Shown one piece after another: positions 1 to 4,590 of a stretch of 5,522 bases of DNA. The notes under the pieces were generated by a model. It was not told where the DNA came from and ran no database searches. It was given only the letters and a program-made list of their open reading frames with translations. The stretch spans positions 1 to 5,522 of the forward strand of contig JAEDIL010000105.1 of NCBI GenBank assembly GCA_016292455.1, given 5' to 3'. This stretch comes from Clostridiaceae bacterium (GTDB lineage: Bacteria > Bacillota > Clostridia > Oscillospirales > Acutalibacteraceae). Each line of letters begins with the position of its first letter. The first letter of the stretch is position 1. The position numbers were made by a program, and so were the translations under genes.

Positions 1-15
1 AAATGAGGTGTTGCA

Positions 16-645
16 ATGGACATTACCAAAAAAGATAAAAAGGACCTTACCGCTGCCGAAAAGTCAGCAATCAATCTTTATGACCTGGCCTCGGTTCTTG
101 CCTCTGCGGTTGTGACAATTATGGTCATTTTCACCTTTGTTTTCCGCGTTGTCGGTGTTTCGGGCTCTTCAATGGTAGACACTCTCCATGACGGAGACTG
201 GCTTTTGGTTTCTGCTTTTGACAAAAAGCCTGAATACGGTCAGGTTGTTATCATTACTCAGCCGAACTGGTTTGATGAACCGATTGTCAAGCGCATTATT
301 GCAACGGAGAATCAGACGGTTGACATCGACTTTTCGACCGGAGAGGTCAGTGTTGACGGCGTTGTTATTGATGAGCCGTATATCAATAACCTCACGCTCA
401 ACAAAGAGAGCGTGGATTTCCCCGTAACCGTTCCCGAAGGTCATGTTTTTGTAATGGGCGATAACCGCCAGGGCTCAACCGACAGCCGCAGCGATAAAAT
501 CGGCTTCATTGACGAAAACTATATCATGGGAGTTGTCCGATTCAGACCTTTTGCGGTTTCGGAGGAAGGCACACGCCGCGGCTTTAAGCTTTATTCTCCG
601 GGTGAATGGAAAATTGAAAAGGCGGAGTTTACTCCGGCTGAATAA
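16..645 (+). CDS. lepB: Signal peptidase I (type I leader peptidase), membrane-anchored
   Basis: This 209-residue serine protease should cut signal peptides from secreted pre-proteins at the outer face of the membrane. One hydrophobic span at about residues 24-46 anchors it, with a lysine-rich cytoplasmic N-terminus. Catalytic elements are in order: Ser52-Met53 in GSSMVDTL (box B), the general-base Lys92 in VKRIIA (box D), and GDNR at 148-151 followed by Ser154 and DSR (box E). The length fits Gram-positive SPase I. The usual SMxPTL motif reads SMVDTL, with Asp55 in place of the conserved proline. The ATG follows GAGGTG (5-10) with a 5-base gap, which supports this start. It lies 14 bases before rbgA and is probably co-transcribed with it from a promoter outside the window; many clostridia have rplS just upstream. 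The family call is sure; the symbol could equally be sipS/sipT style. Confidence 0.95.
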   Translation: MDITKKDKKDLTAAEKSAINLYDLASVLASAVVTIMVIFTFVFRVVGVSGSSMVDTLHDGDWLLVSAFDKKPEYGQVVIITQPNWFDEPIVKRIIATENQTVDIDFSTGEVSVDGVVIDEPYINNLTLNKESVDFPVTVPEGHVFVMGDNRQGSTDSRSDKIGFIDENYIMGVVRFRPFAVSEEGTRRGFKLYSPGEWKIEKAEFTPAE

Positions 646-659
646 ACTGAGGTGTAGTT

Positions 660-1535
660 ATGCCTGATAATCAGAAGCAGACCGTTCAATGGTTTCCCGG
701 GCACATGGCAAAAACAAGGCGGCTCATCAAGGAAAGCCTGCCGCTTGTTGACTGTGTTACCGAGCTGCTTGACGCGAGAATACCACTCAGCAGCAGGAAT
801 CCTGAGCTTGACGGTCTGACGCAGAACAAGCCGAGGATAGTTCTTCTCAACAAGTGCGATATGGCGGACGAAAAAATCACGCGTGAATGGATTGAATATT
901 TCAAAAAGCGTGGTCAGACCGCTCTGGCTGTGGATTGCCGCAGCGGAAAGGGACTTTCGCAGTATCATCCGCTTGTACGCCGTGTTCTGGCTGATAAAAT
1001 CAAAAGCAATGAAGAAAAGGGTATGCCGGGCAAGGCGCTGCGCGTTATGGTTGTGGGAATTCCGAACACCGGAAAGTCCTCGTTTATCAACCGCATGGCA
1101 AAGCGTAACCGTGCCAAGGTTGCCGACAAACCGGGCGTAACGCGCCGCAACCAATGGTTTGCAATCGGAAACGGCATTGAGCTTCTTGATACACCCGGCG
1201 TTCTGTGGCCGAAGTTTGACGACCCTCAGGTCGGCGACAAACTTTCTTTTATCGGCTCGGTCAAGGACGAGGTTGTTGACGGCGAAACAATGGCAATGCG
1301 CCTTCTTTCGGTTTTGTCAAAGGATTACGGTAATCTGCTTTGCGAAAGATATAAGCTTTCCGGTGAAGAGCTTTTGCTCGGCGAATATGAGCTTCTCGAG
1401 CTTATCGGTAAAAAGAGGGGAATGCTTGTTCGCGGAGGAGAGATTGACACAGAACGCGCGGCGGCAATGCTCCTTGACGAATACCGCGGCGGAAAACTCG
1501 GAAAGCTTTCCTTTGAAAGACCGCAGATTGGCTGA
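660..1535 (+). CDS. rbgA: Ribosome biogenesis GTPase YlqF/RbgA (circularly permuted)
   Basis: This 291-residue cytoplasmic GTPase belongs to the family that drives late assembly of the 50S ribosomal subunit in Firmicutes (Bacillus RbgA is about 282 residues). The G motifs are in the permuted order that defines the family: G4 NKCD at 64-67, G1 P-loop GIPNTGKSS at 123-131, the G2 threonine Thr151 in PGVT, and G3 DTPG at 167-170 followed by the family-typical VLWPK. The N-terminal WFPGHMAK (11-18) is diagnostic; its His15 corresponds to the histidine implicated in GTP hydrolysis in Bacillus RbgA. The region after about residue 200 is the helical C-terminal domain that contacts rRNA. The ATG follows GAGGTG (649-654) by 5 bases, and the gene is clearly coupled to lepB. 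In Bacillus rnhB comes next; here a promoter and mgtC genes follow instead. Confidence 0.97.
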   Translation: MPDNQKQTVQWFPGHMAKTRRLIKESLPLVDCVTELLDARIPLSSRNPELDGLTQNKPRIVLLNKCDMADEKITREWIEYFKKRGQTALAVDCRSGKGLSQYHPLVRRVLADKIKSNEEKGMPGKALRVMVVGIPNTGKSSFINRMAKRNRAKVADKPGVTRRNQWFAIGNGIELLDTPGVLWPKFDDPQVGDKLSFIGSVKDEVVDGETMAMRLLSVLSKDYGNLLCERYKLSGEELLLGEYELLELIGKKRGMLVRGGEIDTERAAAMLLDEYRGGKLGKLSFERPQIG

Positions 1536-1554
1536 CAATATAGACAAAATTTGC

Positions 1555-1583
1555 TTGACACATATAAATATTTATGTTAAAAT
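1555..1583 (+). promoter_or_regulatory. Sigma-A type promoter with extended -10 for the tandem mgtC genes
   Basis: A consensus -35 TTGACA (1555-1560), a 17-base spacer and -10 TAAAAT (1578-1583) are present. A TG at 1575-1576 placed one base before the -10 makes it an extended -10 promoter. The predicted start point is about 1590. It begins only 20 bases after the rbgA stop, so the mgtC pair is likely transcribed on its own as well as by read-through. The spacer contains a perfect AT palindrome, ATAAATATTTAT (1564-1575), which may only reflect base composition. Confidence 0.85.
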
Positions 1584-1595
1584 TCTAATAGAATT
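1581..1595. promoter_or_regulatory. Candidate operator dyad at the mgtC start point
   Basis: AATTCT-AAT-AGAATT is a perfect inverted repeat with 6-bp arms and a 3-base centre. It overlaps the 3' end of the -10 element and the predicted start point (about 1590), where a bound repressor would block initiation. Since its left arm lies upstream of the start it would act as DNA rather than as RNA structure. Dyads of this size arise by chance several times in a window this long, so the position is the main argument. The regulator is unknown. Confidence 0.4.
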
Positions 1596-1684
1596 AAGCG
1601 GACACAGCTTGAAGACCGATAACAAATCGGTGGTTACTGCTGTGTCCGCGAATGATTTTTTTTATGCATGCGGAGGTTAGTTGA
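1590..1684 (+). ncRNA. Structured 5' leader of the mgtC operon, candidate cis-regulatory RNA
   Basis: About 95 untranslated bases separate the predicted start point from the mgtC ATG. They contain a perfect 11-bp stem (1598-1608 with 1639-1649, GCGGACACAGC/GCTGTGTCCGC) enclosing a 6/7-base internal loop and a second perfect 6-bp stem (ACCGAT 1615-1620 with ATCGGT 1626-1631, loop AACAA). T8 follows at 1656-1663, six bases past the stem, then the ribosome site GGAGGT (1672-1677). The 3' arm bases TCCGC (1645-1649) can pair either with GCGGA of the 5' arm (1598-1602) or with an identical GCGGA at the ribosome site (1670-1674). I do not recognise it as a named riboswitch class (not M-box, yybP-ykoY or T-box). 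It may be an attenuator, a translational switch, or simply a terminator for read-through from rbgA. Confidence 0.6.
1672..1677 (+). promoter_or_regulatory. Ribosome binding site of the first mgtC gene, possibly masked
   Basis: GGAGGT lies 7 bases before the ATG at 1685 and fixes that start. Its first bases form GCGGA (1670-1674), which can pair with TCCGC (1645-1649) of the leader hairpin if that hairpin opens. Confidence 0.75.
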
Positions 1685-2419
1685 ATGGAATCGCTCCTTC
1701 CTTTTTTTGATCCTATTCGTGGTTTTAGCACGGCAGGACTTTTTGTAAAGCTGCTTCTTGCGGTTTTTCTCGGCGGCATGATCGGTCTTGAAAGAGGTCA
1801 CAAGCACCGTGCCGCAGGCAGCCGTACATATATGATAGTCTGTCTTGGAGCGGCATTGTCGGTCATTATCAGTCAGTTTGACAGCTGGCTTGTTACTGAG
1901 GTCTGGCATGAAATTTCCGAAACGCTCGGAAGAAAGGTCGATGTTACACGCTACGCCGAAAAGGTTATCGGAGGTATCGGCTTTCTCGGCGCCGGAACGA
2001 TTATTGTTACCGGACGTCAGGAGGTCAAGGGACTGACAACGGCGGCAGGTCTGTGGACTTCGGCGTGTATGGGAATTGCAATCGGTTCAGGCTTTTATGA
2101 ATGTGCCATTCTCGGCTTTTTGCTCATTCTTTTCACAACGGTTATTCTTGAAAAGGTCAGTGCATGGGTGGTTTCAAAAGCGAGAAACATGGACCTTTAC
2201 GTTGAATTTGAAAAGATGGAAAACCTCGGTGAAATAATCACAACAATCAAGAACATGAATATTCAAATTTTTGACGTTGATGTTCAGCGCGAAAAGCAAT
2301 CAAACGGCGTAACGGTCGGTGCGGTCATTTCCTCCCGTCTGCCGAAAAAGGAAACTCATTCGCACGTTATGTCAAAAATTTCAAAGTTTGATTTTGTTAC
2401 CGTTGTTGATGAAATCTGA
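1685..2419 (+). CDS. MgtC/SapB family membrane protein, first of a tandem pair
   Basis: The protein has 244 residues. Its N-terminal MgtC domain has hydrophobic spans near 16-34, 46-64, 94-110 and 136-158. Family motifs are GGMIGLERGHKHRAAGSRT (30-48), GGIGFLGAGTIIV (96-108) and KGLTTAAGLWT (115-125). Residues from about 168 form a soluble tail that resembles the ACT-like domain of MgtC homologues. In Salmonella MgtC is needed for growth in low Mg2+ and inside macrophages and lowers ATP synthase activity; in Firmicutes the role is mostly unknown, often annotated as Mg2+ transport, so no substrate is assigned. GGAGGT sits 7 bases before the ATG. It has about 11 more residues than its neighbour between the second and third spans (about 65-90). 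A strong promoter and folded leader precede it. The family is sure; the function is not. Confidence 0.9.
   Translation: MESLLPFFDPIRGFSTAGLFVKLLLAVFLGGMIGLERGHKHRAAGSRTYMIVCLGAALSVIISQFDSWLVTEVWHEISETLGRKVDVTRYAEKVIGGIGFLGAGTIIVTGRQEVKGLTTAAGLWTSACMGIAIGSGFYECAILGFLLILFTTVILEKVSAWVVSKARNMDLYVEFEKMENLGEIITTIKNMNIQIFDVDVQREKQSNGVTVGAVISSRLPKKETHSHVMSKISKFDFVTVVDEI
2025..2058 (+). repeat. DNA-level repeat between the two mgtC genes (copy 1)
   Basis: Bases 2025-2058 match 2754-2787 at 32 of 34 positions; both encode the KGLTTAAGLWT core. A second matched block is 1986-2010 against 2715-2739 (24 of 25), covering GAGTIIV. The rest of the genes is much less alike. This is the trace of an ancient duplication preserved by selection or touched up by gene conversion, not a mobile repeat. 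Confidence 0.8.
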
Positions 2420-2455
2420 CAGAAAAATATTCTTCTTTCCGGAGGTTTACATACT

Positions 2456-3136
2456 ATGTTTCATTTTTTGGATCCGCTCAGGGATGTAACTTTTTTTGCG
2501 TCTGTTTTAAAAATGTTCTGTGCCGTTCTTTGCGGCGGCGCTATCGGAATTGAACGCGAAAGCAAACGCAGAACTGCCGGCTTCCGCACTCATATTCTTG
2601 TTTGTCTCGGTTCAGCCATGACAACAATGATCAGCCATTATCTGTTCCGCTATCTTCATCTTGACGCTGATGTTACCCGTCTTGGCGCGTCGGTTGTTGC
2701 CGGTATCGGTTTCATCGGCGCCGGCACGATTATTGTTACAAAGCGCCGCCAGATCAAGGGACTGACAACGGCTGCGGGTCTGTGGACGTGCGCAACCATC
2801 GGTCTTGCAATCGGATCCGGCTATTACGAAGCAGCGGTTTTTTCAACGATAATTATTCTTCTTGCCGAAATCTTCTTTTCGCGTTTTGAGTATTGGGTGC
2901 TTGAAAGCGCAAGGAATATCAATATTTATGTTGAGTATAACGGAAACGAGAATTTAGACAGCCTCATTATTCTGCTTAAAACTTACCGCGTGATTATTCT
3001 TGACCTTGAAATAACAAAGTCCGGTGCAAATTCGTGCGTAATCTTTCAGCTTCAGCTTCCCAAGAAGCTCTCCCATGATAAGCTCATGACAGTTGTTTCA
3101 ACTGCCGAGGGTATTGTTTCCGTTGAGGAACTGTAA
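2456..3136 (+). CDS. MgtC/SapB family membrane protein, second of a tandem pair
   Basis: This 226-residue paralogue of the preceding protein lies 36 bases downstream with its own GGAGGT (2441-2446, 9 bases before the ATG). No terminator separates the two, so they should be one operon. Matching motifs are GGAIGIERESKRRTAGFRT (27-45), AGIGFIGAGTIIV (82-94) and KGLTTAAGLWT (101-111), with hydrophobic spans near 12-32, 44-63, 80-95 and 123-142. A soluble C-terminal domain runs from about 150 to the end; both proteins have the LPKK element there. Both begin with a DP(I/L)R motif a few residues in, showing descent from a duplication, yet most spans have diverged, so they may form a hetero-oligomer or have different roles. 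The substrate is not determinable from sequence. Confidence 0.9.
   Translation: MFHFLDPLRDVTFFASVLKMFCAVLCGGAIGIERESKRRTAGFRTHILVCLGSAMTTMISHYLFRYLHLDADVTRLGASVVAGIGFIGAGTIIVTKRRQIKGLTTAAGLWTCATIGLAIGSGYYEAAVFSTIIILLAEIFFSRFEYWVLESARNINIYVEYNGNENLDSLIILLKTYRVIILDLEITKSGANSCVIFQLQLPKKLSHDKLMTVVSTAEGIVSVEEL
2754..2787 (+). repeat. DNA-level repeat between the two mgtC genes (copy 2)
   Basis: This is the partner of 2025-2058, with two mismatches in 34 bases, in the same reading frame and encoding the same residues of the MgtC domain. Confidence 0.8.
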
Positions 3137-3141
3137 GGTAA

Positions 3142-3171
3142 AGTCCGCCGCTTTATGCTAAGGAACGGACT
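3142..3171 (+). other. Small stem-loop just after the second mgtC gene
   Basis: AGTCCG (3142-3147) pairs with CGGACT (3166-3171). Inside the loop CTTTA (3151-3155) can pair with TAAGG (3159-3163), with one G-U. There is no U-run after it, so it is not a terminator by itself. It may stabilise the 3' end of the mgtC transcript or be chance. Confidence 0.3.
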
Positions 3172-3179
3172 ATACGCAT

Positions 3180-3260
3180 AAAAATACCGATCGTAAAATG
3201 CCGGGTACCGATAAGGAAATACTGCCTTATCAGTGCTCGGCATAAGCGGTCGGTATTTTT
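3180..3260 (+). terminator. Very long hairpin with U-rich 3' flank, end of the mgtC operon
   Basis: An 81-base hairpin begins 43 bases after the mgtC stop. The outer stem 3180-3194/3246-3260 starts with 11 perfect pairs (AAAAATACCGA/TCGGTATTTTT). An AAA/AA internal loop follows, then a 19-bp stem 3198-3216/3225-3243 with two G-U pairs, one C/A mismatch and an 8-base loop. The 3' flank reads TATTTTTGTTTT. The wobble pairs are G-U only in + strand RNA (they become A/C mismatches in the other strand), which supports a + strand RNA. It is longer than usual for an intrinsic terminator. Confidence 0.7.
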
Positions 3261-3280
3261 GTTTTAGGGTGAGTTTATGT

Positions 3281-3309
3281 TTGAAGATGATTAAATATGT
3301 ATTTATAAC
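3281..3309 (+). promoter_or_regulatory. Possible promoter for a very short transcript
   Basis: TTGAAG (3281-3286), a 17-base spacer and TATAAC (3304-3309) match the sigma-A pattern at 4/6 and 5/6. The start would be near 3316, just before the terminator at 3324-3363. The region is AT-rich, so a chance match is quite possible. Confidence 0.35.
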
Positions 3310-3323
3310 AGCTTTTTAGAAAT

Positions 3324-3363
3324 GAATGGCACTTGAATAGTTCAAGGAGGCCATTCTTTTTTT
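3324..3363 (+). terminator. Intrinsic terminator, second one after the mgtC operon
   Basis: GAATGGC (3324-3330) pairs with GCCATTC (3350-3356), and CTTGAA (3332-3337) pairs with TTCAAG (3341-3346) around the loop TAG. An A/GAG internal loop separates the stems. T7 (3357-3363) follows the stem directly, the classical intrinsic layout. It either backs up the hairpin at 3180-3260 or ends a short RNA from the promoter at 3281-3309. It contains AAGGAGG (3344-3350), a perfect ribosome-site sequence, mostly within the fold. Confidence 0.8.
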
Positions 3364-3526
3364 ATGCAAAGTGCGGACAGGCTTAATTGCTTCAATATAC
3401 CTTCATCTTATATACTTGAAAACAACTGCCTACGGAATATGTTTGCTGCAATTTGCACATGGAGAGGGCATGTTGCTTACTGTATATATTTATATTCAAC
3501 AAAATTCATAAATTTACTAAAAACAC
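3364..3526. other. AT-rich intergenic stretch without a supported gene
   Basis: This is part of the gene-free region between the mgtC pair and the transporter operon. An open frame of 83 codons (3364-3615) exists but overlaps the transporter promoter, has no recognisable domain and an atypical composition with many Cys and Asn. Bases 3501-3526 are almost entirely A/T and could act as an UP element for the promoter that follows. Confidence 0.5.
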
Positions 3527-3555
3527 TTGAATTCTTTGTATATTGGCGTTATAAT
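3527..3555 (+). promoter_or_regulatory. Sigma-A type promoter of the amino-acid ABC transporter operon
   Basis: TTGAAT (3527-3532), a 17-base spacer and a perfect TATAAT (3550-3555), preceded by A/T tracts, form a strong promoter. The start point should be near 3562, giving an untranslated leader of about 174 bases before the binding-protein ATG. Confidence 0.85.
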
Positions 3556-3567
3556 ACATTCAATCAA

Positions 3568-3581
3568 TGCATAAATATGCA
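3568..3581. promoter_or_regulatory. Candidate operator, resembles an ArgR/AhrC ARG box
   Basis: TGCATA-AA-TATGCA is a perfect 14-bp dyad at about +7 to +20 of the transporter promoter. Compared with the general ARG-box pattern TGAATWWWWATTCA it matches 12 of 14 positions, and the two differences (C for A, G for T) are symmetric. A weaker 10/14 match with an intact ATTCA half lies at 3549-3562 over the -10. The spacing of the two (centres 19 apart) is not the usual 21, so this is a candidate only. Confidence 0.4.
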
Positions 3582-3641
3582 AATTAAGCGGATATGCAGA
3601 ACAAATCATTTTTAAGAATGTGCGGCTTATGATGAGATTTA

Positions 3642-3692
3642 CATTTTCGCATTTTTTGCATTCATGAAGCGCAGAATGCGCGGATGAAAATG
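3642..3692 (+). other. Leader hairpins with alternative pairings upstream of the binding-protein gene
   Basis: CATTTTC (3642-3648) pairs with GAAAATG (3686-3692), enclosing GCATTC (3658-3663) paired with GAATGC (3674-3679). The inner stem is incompatible with a short GC-rich hairpin, GCGC 3669-3672 with GCGC 3678-3681. No U-run follows, so it is not an attenuator of the usual kind. No T-box, S-box or lysine-riboswitch signature was seen. Confidence 0.35.
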
Positions 3693-3735
3693 CAGATTGA
3701 AATTTAAATTTTATATTGACTGTGAGGTAACAAAA

Positions 3736-4527
3736 ATGAAAAAGAAAATTGCAATTATTCTGGCGATATTATCAGTTATAATGCTCTGCTTTTCCGGATG
3801 CGGCAGCAAAGGCAAAACACTTGATGATATAAAAAAAGCAGGTGAGCTTGTTATTGCCACAAGCCCCGATTTTCCGCCTTTTGAAGAGCTGAATGAAAAC
3901 GGCGAGGTTGAAGGAATTGAAATTGACATTCTGAACCTTATCTGCGATGAATTAGGCGTCAAGCTTAAAATTGAGCAGATGGACTTTGAGTCTGTTTTAC
4001 CCGGAATTCAGGCGGGCAAATATGATGTTGGTGTTTCGGGCATAACAGTTACCGAAAAGAGAAAGAAAAACGTACTTTTCACAAAGCCCTATTATCTTGC
4101 CGCACAGGCTATCGTAGTATTTGAAGACAGCACAATCAAGACAAAAGCGGACCTTGAGGGCAAGAAAATATCCGTACAGACGGGAACAACCGCCGAAAGC
4201 TACTGCTCTGAGCAGAACTACGCCATTTCTGCTTTTGCGGCTAACAGCGACGCACAGTCAGCTCTTGTAACCAAAAAGGTTGACGCTTGGGTAATTGATA
4301 ACTGCACCGCGGTTCAGATGGTCAAAAAGTACAACAGCGAAAACGAAAAGAAGCTTGTTATCCTTGATGAAACCATGACGGAGGAACCCTACGCATTTGC
4401 TTTCAGCTTCGGCAGCGAGGACCTGGTTGAAGAAATCAATAAGTTTATTGATGCGAAAATTAACGACGGCACAATTGAAAAAATCTTTGAGAACAACGAC
4501 CTTATGTACGAGTCTCCGAACAAATAA
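3736..4527 (+). CDS. Polar amino-acid ABC transporter, substrate-binding lipoprotein
   Basis: This 263-residue protein of the SBP_bac_3 family captures an amino acid outside the membrane and hands it to the permease. A signal peptide (KKK, then a hydrophobic stretch at 5-19) ends at Cys22 in FSGC, the likely lipidated residue; Phe at -3 of the lipobox is less usual than Leu. Family features are SPDFPPFE (43-50), VEGIEIDI (58-65), GITVTEKRKKNVLF (102-115) with Arg109 expected to hold the substrate carboxylate, TKPYY, QTGTTAE (148-154), and Asp188 expected to bind the amino group. The frame extends upstream to a TTG at 3697, but GAGGT (3724-3728) seven bases before ATG 3736 and the proper signal peptide favour the later start. 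Specificity (arginine/lysine, glutamine, cystine) cannot be read reliably; the ArgR-like dyad hints at basic amino acids. Confidence 0.93.
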   Translation: MKKKIAIILAILSVIMLCFSGCGSKGKTLDDIKKAGELVIATSPDFPPFEELNENGEVEGIEIDILNLICDELGVKLKIEQMDFESVLPGIQAGKYDVGVSGITVTEKRKKNVLFTKPYYLAAQAIVVFEDSTIKTKADLEGKKISVQTGTTAESYCSEQNYAISAFAANSDAQSALVTKKVDAWVIDNCTAVQMVKKYNSENEKKLVILDETMTEEPYAFAFSFGSEDLVEEINKFIDAKINDGTIEKIFENNDLMYESPNK

Positions 4528-4590
4528 TCGGATTTAACTCAAAAACAAGCATTAAAGATCTGACTTTCTGTTTAATTTATAGGTGTAAAA

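Noticed and set aside
623..636. CGGAGT/ACTCCG inverted repeat near the end of lepB.
   Set aside because: The 2-base loop, the absence of a U-run and the location inside coding sequence make a terminator unlikely; lepB and rbgA appear co-transcribed.
591..1154. Long minus-strand open frame of 187 codons opposite rbgA.
   Set aside because: It is a shadow of the well-supported lepB and rbgA genes, with no ribosome site or domain.
1592..1602. The 11-mer AATTAAGCGGA is shared by the mgtC leader (1592-1602) and the transporter leader (3582-3592).
   Set aside because: A few shared 11-mers are expected by chance in a window of this size, and the flanking sequence and position relative to the promoters differ.
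1159..1680. Plus-strand open frame of 173 codons in another frame of rbgA and across the mgtC leader.
   Set aside because: It overlaps conserved rbgA codons, then crosses the promoter and hairpin; it resembles no known protein.
3527..3563. TTGAAT (3527-3532) and ATTCAA (3558-3563) as an inverted repeat around the transporter promoter.
   Set aside because: The arms are only 6 bases and far apart; the left arm is simply the -35 element.
3364..3615. Open frame of 83 codons on the + strand, starting 13 bases after an AAGGAGG.
   Set aside because: The AAGGAGG lies inside a terminator hairpin and is too far from the ATG; the frame runs through the strong transporter promoter, has odd composition and no domain.
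3697..3735. Upstream TTG start that would extend the binding protein by 13 residues.
   Set aside because: No ribosome site fits it, and the extension would bury the lipoprotein signal peptide; GAGGT before ATG 3736 is the better start.
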